From an uncultured bacterium (GTDB lineage: Bacteria; Cyanobacteriota; Vampirovibrionia; Gastranaerophilales; Gastranaerophilaceae): 64,000 nt of DNA. Below the pieces are notes generated by a model that worked only from the letters and a program-made list of their open reading frames with translations, did not search any database and was not told where the DNA came from. The stretch spans positions 26,243-90,242 of the forward strand of contig CACWHC010000015.1 of assembly GCA_902760645.1 (NCBI GenBank), written 5' to 3'. Shown in pieces: positions 26,740 to 36,400 of the stretch (position 1 is the stretch's first letter; each line of letters starts with the position of its first letter). Position numbers and translations under genes: made by a program.

Positions 26740-27688
26740 AAATTGCAAATATAATAAATACTGAGAACCATATCATTATATTTCTTGCAAAGTATAATCT
26801 GAAATAAAACGGTGCAGTTCCGCTTTTTATAATATTTGTTTTATTACCCATTGGAAAATTCCACCACTTTATTTCAGGGATATTGTTTTTATCGGCATAA
26901 AATGTTTTGACCGAATTATAAAGCTGATATACAAGTACACCCGTAATCATCGGCAGGCAATAAAATATATTTTTAAACCAAAACGTAAGTACAAAACACA
27001 TTAAATAACCGATTGAATATAATACCAAAAGCCCTGATGCAATAAGATTAGTATCATTTAGCCTGCAGCACAGGGATTTTTTGCCGCACTCAATATCCTT
27101 CTCATAATCCAAAACATTGTTCATATAAACTAAACCAACTGTAAATACAACAACAGCAACAGACAATATAAAAACTTCGGGAGAAAATCTCTTACACATT
27201 ACATAGTATGTACCCTCGAATAATAACGGTCCAAACGCCGTACCCACAGCCAATTCGCTAAATCCGTTTGAGGATAATTTTGCATAAGATAATACAATAC
27301 CGCCACCGATTAATGCGAGCAGCACAACACCAAATCCGCTTCTGAAAGTCAAAATTACCCCGATTATGAAAGCAATGGAACAATAAACAATAACCACTCC
27401 CAAAAGTTCATTTAATGTGGCTTTGTCCTCTTTTATATAACGACACTTTGACTTTTCATTATTTTCCATAAAAGCATCTTCTTTTGATAAACTTCTGTAG
27501 TCAACATAATCATCAAAAAGATTGGTCGCTAAATGTGCAAACGCAATTCCGATAAGTGCCAAAATCCCGTTAACGACATTTCCGCCGTCCTTTAGTGCAT
27601 ATATAAAAACAACAATCCACGACATAACAGTCATCGGAAGCGAAAATAATCTTGAATTACCAAGCCAAAATAAAACTCTCTTATACAT
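26717..27688 (-). CDS. UbiA family prenyltransferase (MenA-like)
   Basis: The 323-residue protein has about eight membrane helices. The two Asp-rich motifs of UbiA enzymes are both present: N56-LFDDYVD63 and N190-NVLDYEKD198. They bind Mg2+ and the prenyl diphosphate. It most resembles MenA-type 1,4-dihydroxy-2-naphthoate prenyltransferases, but no men or ubi genes are near, so the acceptor is uncertain. The ATG has no Shine-Dalgarno and lies 9 nt after a TATAAT box. Confidence 0.8.
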   Translation of the reverse strand: MYKRVLFWLGNSRLFSLPMTVMSWIVVFIYALKDGGNVVNGILALIGIAFAHLATNLFDDYVDYRSLSKEDAFMENNEKSKCRYIKEDKATLNELLGVVIVYCSIAFIIGVILTFRSGFGVVLLALIGGGIVLSYAKLSSNGFSELAVGTAFGPLLFEGTYYVMCKRFSPEVFILSVAVVVFTVGLVYMNNVLDYEKDIECGKKSLCCRLNDTNLIASGLLVLYSIGYLMCFVLTFWFKNIFYCLPMITGVLVYQLYNSVKTFYADKNNIPEIKWWNFPMGNKTNIIKSGTAPFYFRLYFARNIMIWFSVFIIFAIFMQNSQA

Positions 27689-27697
27689 GATAAAAAT

Positions 27698-27727
27698 ATT
27701 ATATCCTAAAAAGAATTACCAAGACAA
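27698..27727 (-). promoter_or_regulatory. Promoter with -10 nine nt before the UbiA-gene ATG
   Basis: TTGTCT (27727-27722), an 18 nt spacer and TATAAT (27703-27698) precede ATTTTTATC and the ATG at 27688. No Shine-Dalgarno is present. The promoter overlaps the 3' end of the gene at 27716-28237. Confidence 0.5.
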
Positions 27728-28237
27728 AAATCTGTTTACTGTTGTTTTACCGCCGTTATTAATCAAATTCAGACCTGTCAAAGGTGTACTGTAACCGGAA
27801 TATTGAGTAGTAACAGTTCCTGTAGCACCGTTTGCACGAATATTTGTTGTTGAAGTTCCGGCAGGCAAATAATACATGGTAGGAGTCGAATAAGTCGTAG
27901 TTGTCGTTGTGTAAGTAGGATAATAGTTGTTTCTGTAATAGCCGGTATTTGGATAATACACCGTTGACCCCTTGCCGGAAACTCTGTATATAACATTGTT
28001 TCCACCATTATACATAGCAGGATTAGTAATATACCGAGGCGAAACGATACCGTTATTTCTGGTATACTTCGCTGACGGAGAACTGACATAGTATGTTGTT
28101 ACGGGTCCGCTTGCGGAATTTCTCACTCTCGTATTGGTTACAGGATTATAGTACCCGTTATCAACCGCAAATGCACAGTTTAAAGATACAAGAAATGCCG
28201 ATAATATAATAAATATTTTTATTGACGATTTAATCAT
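27716..28237 (-). CDS. Secreted Tyr/Thr/Asn-rich protein
   Basis: The 173-residue protein has a signal peptide (MIKSSIKIFIILSAFLVSLNCAFA|VDNGYY). The mature part is dominated by Tyr, Thr, Asn, Ser and Gly, with tracts such as YPTYTTTTTTYSTP, and has no charged core or recognised domain. The composition suggests a surface, adhesive or matrix protein. TGGAG precedes the ATG and a TATAAT box lies 12 nt before it, giving a very short leader. Confidence 0.6.
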   Translation of the reverse strand: MIKSSIKIFIILSAFLVSLNCAFAVDNGYYNPVTNTRVRNSASGPVTTYYVSSPSAKYTRNNGIVSPRYITNPAMYNGGNNVIYRVSGKGSTVYYPNTGYYRNNYYPTYTTTTTTYSTPTMYYLPAGTSTTNIRANGATGTVTTQYSGYSTPLTGLNLINNGGKTTVNRFLSW

Positions 28238-28397
28238 GCTTCACTCCATATTATACTAACTATGTAGTAGATAACAATGTTCATTTTGTTTCCTAATATT
28301 AAGAAATATTACAAATGCTGATTAGTGTCAAATTCACACTATAAAAGTATTTTCGCATACTTCTGAATACATTATAACACAAAATTTCAAGAAAAAC

Positions 28398-28426
28398 TTG
28401 CCAAAAATTTAAAAAAGTACTACAAT
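28398..28426 (+). promoter_or_regulatory. Promoter for candidate small RNA
   Basis: TTGCCA (28398-28403), exactly 17 nt, then TACAAT (28421-28426): both boxes match consensus at five of six positions. No gene follows before a terminator 100 nt downstream. Confidence 0.6.
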
Positions 28427-28432
28427 TGTAGC

Positions 28433-28554
28433 AGAAAATTTGTTATACACAACATATTTTTAACTAAGCATACTTTTACTATTTAAGTTGTCTTAAAACT
28501 CCTAAATGTTTTAATTAAACCATCCATCGGCTCCGCAAGGAGCCATTATTTTTT
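28433..28554 (+). ncRNA. Candidate small RNA
   Basis: A stretch of about 120 nt lies between a good promoter (28398-28426) and a rho-independent terminator. It contains no ORF with a ribosome site; the only ATG is followed at once by a stop. It lies in an otherwise empty gap of 390 nt between divergent genes. No known RNA family is recognised, and the 5' end is a prediction. Confidence 0.45.
28529..28554 (+). terminator. Rho-independent terminator without an upstream ORF
   Basis: GGCTCC-GCAA-GGAGCC (28529-28544) is followed by ATTATTTTTT. The neighbouring genes are both read away from it, so it does not serve a protein gene on the plus strand. Confidence 0.75.
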
Positions 28555-28575
28555 GGAATTAATACTTAATAACAA

Positions 28576-28603
28576 TTGACATATAACTTTGAAGTGATAA
28601 TTT
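28576..28603 (+). promoter_or_regulatory. Promoter of the gene at 28630
   Basis: TTGACA (28576-28581), a 16 nt spacer and TAATTT (28598-28603) preceded by TGA form an extended -10 promoter. Confidence 0.55.
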
Positions 28604-28629
28604 GTATAAAAAAGTGTATCTAATGGAGT

Positions 28630-29382
28630 GTGAAAATGCAGGTCAACAGAATTTATGTGTATGGTATTGAGCCGTACGGATTACACAGTATAGCAATTAA
28701 CAGAAAAAACAGGGATAAAATAGCTCCGCCTGTTATCGGACAGACGGACAGTTTTACGTTTACCGGATTGGAAAAATACGAAAAATCCCTTGTAAAAGCG
28801 ATTAGGACTAATTTTAAAACAGAAGAAGGTGTTAATAACGCTTTTTCAAACTTGTTTAAAGAGATAGCAGACACTCATTTTATATACAAAAGCAGTGAAT
28901 TTGAAGAACTGAAGGGAATGTTTCAAAATTCAGGATTCAGGTCAATTCTAAATTCTTTGTGGTCTGCATATCCGCCTCAAAAATTACTGAAAATGATTCA
29001 AAAAGCAGAAAACGGTAATCTTATACTTGCAAGTCACAAAGACAAACCTATACTTGAATTGTATAATCTCGGAAGACACGGCTTTTTTAACGCACTTACC
29101 GATTCAAAAAATGCCCCCAGAGAAGTCGGGTTAAGGTTCAGTAACCCAAAACAGTCAATATCTGCGGACATAAACTTTGAAAAAGACGGCGGATTGCACC
29201 TGAGTATTACAGATAGACACAAAAATATAACTATGGGATTTCATAAAGAAACAGGAAATATTAAATACGAAACAAGCCAATACGGCGAATCAAAGCCTGA
29301 AACTACTTATTACAAAAAAGACGGCTCCGAATCTTTTTGGAAAAACTGGCTATACGGGGGAACCGCCGTACCTGTTTGGTAG
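28630..29382 (+). CDS. Orphan protein with internal FTG motif
   Basis: The 250-residue soluble protein has SFTFTGLEKYEKSL at residues 41-54, followed by a helical region (about 50-130) and a beta-rich C-terminal region with ISADINFEKDGGLHLSITDRHKNI. It ends FWKNWLYGGTAVPVW. TGGAG precedes the ATG and a promoter is present. No family is recognised. The alternation of charged strands in the second half suggests a small beta-sheet domain. Confidence 0.6.
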   Translation: MKMQVNRIYVYGIEPYGLHSIAINRKNRDKIAPPVIGQTDSFTFTGLEKYEKSLVKAIRTNFKTEEGVNNAFSNLFKEIADTHFIYKSSEFEELKGMFQNSGFRSILNSLWSAYPPQKLLKMIQKAENGNLILASHKDKPILELYNLGRHGFFNALTDSKNAPREVGLRFSNPKQSISADINFEKDGGLHLSITDRHKNITMGFHKETGNIKYETSQYGESKPETTYYKKDGSESFWKNWLYGGTAVPVW

Positions 29383-29400
29383 AAAAAAATTTAATAACTC

Positions 29401-29429
29401 TTGATTTTTAAATATTTTATATTTATAAT
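29401..29429 (+). promoter_or_regulatory. Promoter of tRNA-Gln
   Basis: TTGATT (29401-29406), a 17 nt spacer and TATAAT (29424-29429) precede the tRNA by 24 nt. Confidence 0.7.
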
Positions 29430-29453
29430 TATAGAAGTTAAGCAAATATATGC

Positions 29454-29524
29454 TCCCGGATCGTCTAGCGGCAGGACTGATGACTCTGGATCATCCAACA
29501 GTGGTTCGAATCCATTTCCGGGAA
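29454..29524 (+). tRNA. tRNA-Gln (CTG)
   Basis: The full cloverleaf can be drawn. Acceptor TCCCGGA pairs with TCCGGGA, the D stem is GTCT/GGAC, and the anticodon stem GATGA/TCATC closes loop CTCTGGA with anticodon CTG at 29486-29488. The T arm is AGTGG-TTCGAAT-CCATT, with discriminator A. The CCA end is not encoded. It reads CAG; a TTG-anticodon Gln tRNA is expected elsewhere. Confidence 0.93.
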
Positions 29525-29530
29525 AATAAA

Positions 29531-29557
29531 AATGACGGTAAACTTACCGTCATTTTT
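29531..29557. terminator. Bidirectional terminator after tRNA-Gln
   Basis: AATGACGGTAA (29531-29541) pairs with TTACCGTCATT (29544-29554), with A- and T-runs on the two sides. It can end the tRNA and the convergent gene at 29556-30041. Confidence 0.85.
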
Positions 29558-30041
29558 ATTTTTTACAATATTTTTTAAGCATATCGTATTTTACATCAGT
29601 CATTGACACAAGATATTTCCGTATATAACCTGTTTTTGGATATAATCGCTGAAACTCTCTGTCAAACGCATCTTTTAGATATGAAGTATCTTTATTTACC
29701 CTGTTAGAAAGCCGATGCTCCAATATTTCAAGAATTTTACCCGCATTAGTAATAAATTTCAGCTTGCCTTTTGATAAATTAAATTTATACATACCATAAT
29801 TACCACCATCAAAACACGGATTTTTAATTGATAAGCTGATGTCATGTGCAATCATATCATTTTCATTATCAAGAGTATGAATACTTTTAACCAATTCATC
29901 CCTCATAATCATTGATGCGACAGATGTATTTTTAATTCCCTCAGAATAAAATGCCCTCATATGTTCATTGAGTTTAACATTATTAACACCAAAAGCATCA
30001 AATGCCCCTGAAATATCCGTTTTTAAAAGATTATAATCCAT
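29556..30041 (-). CDS. Orphan protein of unknown function
   Basis: The 161-residue, mostly helical soluble protein has no signal peptide. It has a central INNPCFDGGNYGMYKF-like strand region and a basic C-terminus (RLYPKTGYIRKYLVSM). The ATG lacks a clear Shine-Dalgarno; a TATATA sequence lies 7 nt upstream. It is convergent with tRNA-Gln and divergent from 30169. No family is recognised. Confidence 0.55.
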   Translation of the reverse strand: MDYNLLKTDISGAFDAFGVNNVKLNEHMRAFYSEGIKNTSVASMIMRDELVKSIHTLDNENDMIAHDISLSIKNPCFDGGNYGMYKFNLSKGKLKFITNAGKILEILEHRLSNRVNKDTSYLKDAFDREFQRLYPKTGYIRKYLVSMTDVKYDMLKKYCKK

Positions 30042-30168
30042 GATGCTTTATATAAATAATGAAAATAAAAATTTTTGCGAAATAAAACTGTTAAAATATG
30101 TAAAATATTATGAAAATAATAACAACAAAAAATATTCAGATACATTAAAGCAACCGGAGGTCTCGTAT

Positions 30169-30795
30169 ATGAACACAAATTACAACAATTCTTTATCTTT
30201 TCAAGCAAAAATACAGCTTAATTCACACATCAAAGACGGCAGACGTTTAATGCAGGAAATAGCACCATTATTTGAAGAAAAAACTGCAAACTATCCCGGT
30301 GAAAGGTTACAAATTACAAGAAATAATAAAGACAGTATTCTTGACAATTACTTATCTTTCCATCTTAACAAAGAAAAAGTGTATGATGAGTACAGAGTAA
30401 GCGTTACCGAACCTGATATTGAACAGTTAATGGAAAAATATGACAACGAAACTGTCGCAAATAAACTATTTAAAATCTTTAAATGCTTAAAACGTGAAAC
30501 AGTATACGATAACCATGACAGACTGCTTGATAACGAAATTGGCAAAGTACAAACCGTTATAAGCAGACAGATGCCTATCATAAGAAGGTATAAAGCTCAA
30601 GGTAAAGAAACTTATGCAAAACCGTTTGAAACAATCGTAGCAAGGAATCAGGAAAAAATTAATCAAATCAATAAAGAAAAAGAACGTGAAGGGAAAAAAT
30701 TAGTATCGGATTTGGACAAAATCGCACAAAATGATGAAGATATTGCAAAAGTTCCGCAAGGATGGCGAGAAGTTTTCAACTCTGTAGGCTACTAA
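30169..30795 (+). CDS. Orphan helical protein with N-terminal SFQAK motif
   Basis: The 208-residue protein starts from the ATG at 30169, chosen because GGAGG lies 8 nt upstream; an in-frame ATG at 30040 has no ribosome site. It begins MNTNYNNSLSFQAKIQLNSH and is otherwise highly charged and helical, with a probable coiled coil around NQEKINQINKEKEREGKKLVS. There is no signal peptide and no recognised family. A terminator follows. Confidence 0.6.
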   Translation: MNTNYNNSLSFQAKIQLNSHIKDGRRLMQEIAPLFEEKTANYPGERLQITRNNKDSILDNYLSFHLNKEKVYDEYRVSVTEPDIEQLMEKYDNETVANKLFKIFKCLKRETVYDNHDRLLDNEIGKVQTVISRQMPIIRRYKAQGKETYAKPFETIVARNQEKINQINKEKEREGKKLVSDLDKIAQNDEDIAKVPQGWREVFNSVGY

Positions 30796-30817
30796 TTTTG
30801 AAACATTATAAACAGAA

Positions 30818-30846
30818 AATCCGGGTTATAATAACTCGGATTTTTT
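30818..30846. terminator. Terminator shared by convergent genes
   Basis: AATCCG (30818-30823) pairs with CGGATT (30837-30842), with an inner GTTA/TAAC stem, and then a run of T. It overlaps the stop of the minus-strand gene at 30826. Confidence 0.75.
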
Positions 30847-32019
30847 ATTTTTCTTTTTTAAAATCTTCTTTTGGTATTTTTCATCATACTGGAATTTATA
30901 ACCATTAACACATGATTTTACGATAGCCTTTGTAAAAGTACCTCTTGCCGTCCAGTAAGAAGTGTGTGCCAAAGGGAACATTCTCTTACTCCATACTCCC
31001 GAATTATCATATATAACTCCTGACGGATTTTCTATTTTCATGTCCAAAACCTTCTCAATCTCAGAAATAGTAACATTTCTGTTTGAAGGAAATCCGAGAG
31101 GGTCTTCTCTAAAGTTAACGGTAATCAAAAAGATACCATTTTCAAGAATATATTTAATCATCAACCTGTTATAATAATTTAATTCATACTCGGGATCCGA
31201 AATATCCGAATAAAAAAGAGGCAGCGGACTTGCAAAATTCACAACCCCAAAGACTTTATCCTTTGGAGCACAAGCCTTTTCCGTAACTTCATCCAACTCT
31301 AAATAATTTTTCTTTAACTGCTCTTTATTCGGATTAACTATCAAATGCCCGGAAGCGGATAAGGTACCTAATGCACCATAACTATCCGATAATGCCGACA
31401 AGCAGGTATCATTCCTCGGATTAGATTTTACAAATTTCATAAAATCTTCATCCGAATCGAGTGCAGTAAATAACTTTTCTAAATTCACATAACGTAATTT
31501 ATTGAACATATACTCATAAGCGACAAATGTACCGGCAGAATAACCGTATAACATAACACCATTACCTTGTGCAGCTTCAGACTTAACTTTTTCATTCAAA
31601 TCATCAAGTATCGGCAGCATATTATGAGATTTTTGAACCCAAATTGCATCATGCATATATTGAGTAATCAAATTTCTTACGAGATAAGCACCTGAAGAAC
31701 TTACCATTTTGGATATTTCAAGCTGCCCTTTTACATAATCCAGTTCATTTTTACTGTCATATCCCCAGAAAAATATTACAGGCTCCTCTTTTATATTCAG
31801 TCCGCCAATCTTTTTGTAACTCTTTTTAATAGCAGAATTATTAAGAAAACGTTTTCTTAATAACGGATGTAATTTTTTTACCCCGTTTTCATACCATGTT
31901 TTCATTTTGTCATCATTATTATTTGAGCCGTTTATATAGATAAAACTCAGGTTATTTGCAGAATACGCAGAACCGGTACAACACAATAACAATACTATAA
32001 TTATAAAAATCTTTTTCAT
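30826..32019 (-). CDS. Secreted alpha/beta-hydrolase-like protein
   Basis: The 397-residue protein has a signal peptide (MKKIFIIIVLLLCCTGSAYS|ANN). A FIYINGSNN strand-turn is followed by the nucleophile elbow G-Y-S-A-G (GVMLYGYSAGTFVAYEYM), which is typical of alpha/beta hydrolases and lipases. FPLAHTSYW near the C-terminus could hold the catalytic His. The C-terminus is strongly basic (KKILKKKNKKSELL). The substrate is unknown. AGGA precedes the ATG. It is divergent from the efflux operon. Confidence 0.65.
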   Translation of the reverse strand: MKKIFIIIVLLLCCTGSAYSANNLSFIYINGSNNNDDKMKTWYENGVKKLHPLLRKRFLNNSAIKKSYKKIGGLNIKEEPVIFFWGYDSKNELDYVKGQLEISKMVSSSGAYLVRNLITQYMHDAIWVQKSHNMLPILDDLNEKVKSEAAQGNGVMLYGYSAGTFVAYEYMFNKLRYVNLEKLFTALDSDEDFMKFVKSNPRNDTCLSALSDSYGALGTLSASGHLIVNPNKEQLKKNYLELDEVTEKACAPKDKVFGVVNFASPLPLFYSDISDPEYELNYYNRLMIKYILENGIFLITVNFREDPLGFPSNRNVTISEIEKVLDMKIENPSGVIYDNSGVWSKRMFPLAHTSYWTARGTFTKAIVKSCVNGYKFQYDEKYQKKILKKKNKKSELL

Positions 32020-32110
32020 GCCAACATCCTAACACAAACCTGTTTTAAATACCACGAAAGATACAAATAAAATATTTCTATACAAAACTACACAAAAAGA
32101 TGAAATTAAA

Positions 32111-32148
32111 TATAATTTTTTAATAATTCATGATAGCATACATGCTAT
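32111..32148 (+). promoter_or_regulatory. -10 box and perfect palindrome upstream of the efflux operon
   Basis: TATAAT at 32111-32116 is followed by ATAGCAT-AC-ATGCTAT at 32133-32148 (7+7 bp, perfect), about 30 nt before the first gene. The placement in the early transcribed region is what is expected for a TetR- or MarR-type operator, but no regulator gene is adjacent. Confidence 0.45.
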
Positions 32149-32177
32149 AGAGAGTTATATTAGAAAATAGGGGAATT

Positions 32178-33368
32178 ATGAAAATTAATTGGAAATCAAA
32201 GGAAACAAAGATTGGAATTATTACACTTGCTGTGATTGTTATACCGATACTTTTTAATCAGGCGAAATCACTCATAGCAGGAGCTTATACGGCATTTCTT
32301 ATGAGTCAGCCAAAGACGGTGGAAGTTGCAAATCCCACATTAAAAGAGATTTACCCTACATATAGTACTACAGGACGTATTGAAGCTCAAAAATCCGTAG
32401 ATGTAATTGCCCGTGTCAGCGGCTGGCTGCAGGAAAGATATTTTCAGGAAGGGGACAGAGTTAAGAAAGGACAAAAATTATTCTTGATAGAGCCTGACGA
32501 ATATGCTTTAGCGGCACAAACCGCGAAAGCAAGAGTTGGCGAAAATTCTGCAGTTTATAATAATTCAGAAATAGACTTAAAGCGTGCAGAACAGCTATTT
32601 AAAGATGATTTGGTAAGCCGTGAATACTATGACAATGCTCTTACTCAAAGGAATAAAAACAGGGCAGCTCTGGATGGGGCTATTTCTGACATGAATAAAG
32701 CAAGTTTAAACTTGAGTTATACAAATATAACATCTCCAATGGACGGAAGAATCGGAAAATCAATTGTATCTGTAGGAAATTATGTAACCCCGTCAACGGG
32801 AGTTATTGCAAAAATTTATACTACAAACCCTATGAAAGTTACATTTTCAGTAAGAAGCGGCGATTTTATAGAACTTAAAAAGTATTTTAAGGAAAATAAG
32901 CACAAAAATCCAAGTCTTGATAATTCGGTATCAATACTTTTAGGTCTTTCTGACGGTACAACTTATGAAAAAGAAGGTACTATAGAATTTGTAGATAATA
33001 AAGTTGATGAAACAACCGGAACCGTTACATTGAGAGCAGTATTTGAAAACCCTGATGAACTTTTAATTCCGGGGGATTATGTTAATGTAACAATAAGGGT
33101 AAATCATCCGCAAAAAGTTATGCTTATCCCTCAATCCGCAACCAAAACTGATGTTGGAACCGGGTATTATGTTTGGACAGTAAAAGATGGGAAAGCAGTC
33201 AAAAAAGATATTATAGTAAATGATAACTATGAAAATAACTGGATAGTAGAAAAAGGTCTTTCAGATGATGATGTCGTTGTTATGAAAGGGATTCAGGATA
33301 TTTATAAATCCGGTCAGGCTGTCAAACCAATACCTTATAAAGAAGGGCAAAACGAAAATAAAAAATAA
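32178..33368 (+). CDS. RND efflux periplasmic adaptor (membrane fusion protein)
   Basis: The 396-residue protein has an N-terminal membrane anchor (IGIITLAVIVIPILF). It has the usual adaptor order: a barrel-sandwich half (SVDVIARVSGWLQERYFQEGDRVKKGQKLFLI), an alpha hairpin (about 110-160), the second lipoyl half (LSYTNITSPMDGRIGKSIVSVGNYV), a beta barrel and a membrane-proximal domain. It bridges the RND pump and the outer-membrane channel. It is first of a three-gene operon. Confidence 0.94.
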   Translation: MKINWKSKETKIGIITLAVIVIPILFNQAKSLIAGAYTAFLMSQPKTVEVANPTLKEIYPTYSTTGRIEAQKSVDVIARVSGWLQERYFQEGDRVKKGQKLFLIEPDEYALAAQTAKARVGENSAVYNNSEIDLKRAEQLFKDDLVSREYYDNALTQRNKNRAALDGAISDMNKASLNLSYTNITSPMDGRIGKSIVSVGNYVTPSTGVIAKIYTTNPMKVTFSVRSGDFIELKKYFKENKHKNPSLDNSVSILLGLSDGTTYEKEGTIEFVDNKVDETTGTVTLRAVFENPDELLIPGDYVNVTIRVNHPQKVMLIPQSATKTDVGTGYYVWTVKDGKAVKKDIIVNDNYENNWIVEKGLSDDDVVVMKGIQDIYKSGQAVKPIPYKEGQNENKK

Positions 33369-33377
33369 GAACATAAA

Positions 33378-33402
33378 GTTAGCTGTAAACGTTTACGCTA
33401 AC
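33378..33402 (+). other. Intercistronic palindrome in the efflux operon
   Basis: GTTAGC ... GCTAAC encloses the 12 bp palindrome GTAAACGTTTAC. It can form a hairpin in the mRNA but has no T-run, so it is more likely a stability or processing element than a terminator. Confidence 0.4.
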
Positions 33403-33451
33403 CGGCAAATGCAGTTTAAAACTTATAAATTAAAACATTAAAGGAAAGAGA

Positions 33452-36400
33452 ATGGCAATAAATAAGAAAGACTTATATTTTTTCATAAAAAAACCAAGAT
33501 TTGCAGTTGTAATATCAGCTCTGATTGTAATATTAGGTTTGCTTTCGTTGTTTGGGCTACAGCAAGAGAAGTATCCTAATATTACACCACCTCAGGTTAC
33601 AATATCAGCAAGCTATCCTGGTGCAAGTGCAGCGGTTATAGAATCTTCCATAGCTTCGCTTTTGGAATCACAACTTAACGGTGTTCAGGATATGATTTAC
33701 ATGACCTCAACCAGTTATGACGCTGCTTATTCATTAACAATATACTTTAAGACGGGTACGGATAACGATGTTAACCTGATGAATGTTCAAAACAAACTTC
33801 AACAGGTTCAGTCACTTTTACCGCAAGAAGTTTTGCAGCAGGGGTTAACAGCCGAGAATAAAGTCGGCGGTGCCGGTGCAATTATCTTAAACCTTGCTTC
33901 CGAAAACGAATCATGGAATCAGCTTGATTTAACAAACTACGCCAATATATATATTAAAGATGCCATAAAAAGAATTAACGGTGTCGGTTCTGTAAACGTA
34001 TTTGGTGCAGATGATTACAGTATTAGAATTTGGCTTGATCCTGCAAAACTTGCAAGTTACAAAGTTTCCATATCTGAAATAAGAAATGCTGTTCAAAATC
34101 AGAATGTTCAGCTTTCAGCAGGTGCATTAGGTGATTTACCGACAAATGCAAATCCGAGTTTAAAACTTTCTCTGCTTACAAAAGGCAGACTCCAAACTCC
34201 GGAAGAATTTGGGAATATTATAATTCGCTCTAACTCGGATGGCTCAAAAATAAGACTTAAAGAACTTTCAAGAGTTGAACTAGGGGCAAAAACATACTCA
34301 ATGTTTGGTATAGTTTCCGGAAAACCGGCGGCTTTAATGCAGGTAATGCCTTTACCGGGTGCTAATACGGTTGAAATATGTAACAATATCTATAAAACAA
34401 TAGATGAACTTTCTCAGACTCTTCCTGATTCTTTGAAGATTGACATTATGATGGACAGCTCAACTTTCATTAACGAATCAATGTCCGAGGTTGAATTTAC
34501 AATTCTTTTAACTTCACTTATCGTAATATTAATTATATTTGTATTCTTAGGGGATTTTAAAGCAACCTTAATTCCTTGTGTAACAATTCCTGTATCATTA
34601 ATCGGTACATTTATTGCTTTAAAGGCTTTGGGGATGTCTTTGAACCTTTTAACTTTGTTTGCGTTGGTACTGGCAGTTGCAGTAGTAGTAGATGATGCGA
34701 TTGTTGTAATAGAAAATGTTAAACGACATATAGAAGACGGCAAATCCGCACTTGAAGCGACACAGATTACAATGGGCGAAGTAGGAGGTTCGCTTGTAGC
34801 CATGGCAGCAGTTCTTATGGCTGTATTTGTTCCAATGTGTTTTATGAGCGGATTATCAGGTACAATGTATAAACAATTCGCAGTTTGTATTGCAGTATCA
34901 ATTGCCTTTTCTGCAGTTTGTGCTTTATCACTTTCTCCGGCGATGTGTTCTATTTTACTGAAACCTGCCAAAAAGAAAGAAAATAATAATCCTTCTTGGT
35001 TGAAAACTGCTGAACAATATCTGAAGAAGGCAGAAGAATATTTGAATAAAGGGCTCGCTATTTTTAATGATAAGTTTGACAAATTGACTAACTATTATAT
35101 AGAACTTGTCAAAAAGTTTGTTCATAACAAAAAACTGACAATTATTGTATATGTAGCTATGGTATTACTGATGTTAGGCTTGTTCAAAGTTATTCCGACA
35201 GGATTTATTCCTGATGAAGATCAGGGGATGCTTATTACTGTTGTAACTCTTCCTGACGGAGCCTCATTAAACAGAACCAAAGATGTGTGCCAAAAATTTA
35301 TTAAAGCAATAGACGGTATAGAAGGTATTGATAAAGACCGAATTGTAGCGTTTGGCGGTATGGGACCGTCTAACCAGGCAACTATTATTACAATGTTAAC
35401 GGAATGGGGTGAAAGGAAAGTCGGCCCTATCGACTGGATAGTTCGTTTGATTAAGGGTAAACAAACAGATCTTTCACACACCGGAATTTTAACGGAAATA
35501 TATAAACGTACTGCTGATATTAATGAAGCATCAATATTTACACTTTCTCCGCCTGCAATAGACGGTTTAGGTATGTCAGGCGGATTTGAATATCAGCTTA
35601 TGTCTACCGGTAATGCAAGTGTTCAGGACATTGCAGCCTTCGCAAATGAATTTATAGCAAAGGCAAATCAGGATCCGGCCTTACAAAATGTTTATACCCA
35701 GTTTCAGGCTAATGTTCCGCAGTATCAGTTAGATATAGATTATGAAAAGGCCCTCGCTCAGAGTGTTGATATAGCTGAGCTTCATAATACTTTAGCATCA
35801 ACTTTATCATACGCTTATATTAATGACTTTAACAAACTGGGCAGAATATTTAAAGTATTTATGCAGGCAGAAGGTGATTACAGAAATAAAATCGAAGATT
35901 TGCATAAAATATATGTTATGAATACAAAGGGAGAACCTGTTCCGATTATGACAATGATTACACCAAAACAGACTGTCGGTGCAGTTTCAATTACCAGATT
36001 TAATCAATTCCGAGCTGCACAGATACAGGGTTCTCCGGCAAACGGCAAATCCTCAGGTGATGCAATGAAAGCGATGACGAATTTGTCTAAGAAAAACTTA
36101 CCGCATGATTATACGTTTTCGTGGTCCGGAACTTCTTTGCAGGAAATGGAATCTTCAGGACAAACCGGAATCGTAGTAGGGTTTGCTCTGCTATTTGTTT
36201 ATTTGTTCTTGGTTGCACTTTACGAAAGCTGGATGATACCCGTTGCGGTACTGTTAATCTCACCGGTTGCCTTTGTCGGAGCATTAGTTTTCCAATTAAT
36301 GATGGGTCAATCGCTTGATTTGTATTCGCAAGTCGGGTTGATTACGTTGATGGGACTTGCTGCAAAACAATCAATTTTGATTGTTGAATTTGCAAAAGAA

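Noticed and set aside
27778..28089. 103-codon frame inside the secreted Tyr-rich gene, same strand
   Set aside because: Out of frame with a gene that has a signal peptide and ribosome site; the alternative has neither.
34414..35082. 222-codon open frame antisense to the RND permease
   Set aside because: Long antisense frames are common opposite membrane-protein genes; the sense strand is an unambiguous RND pump.
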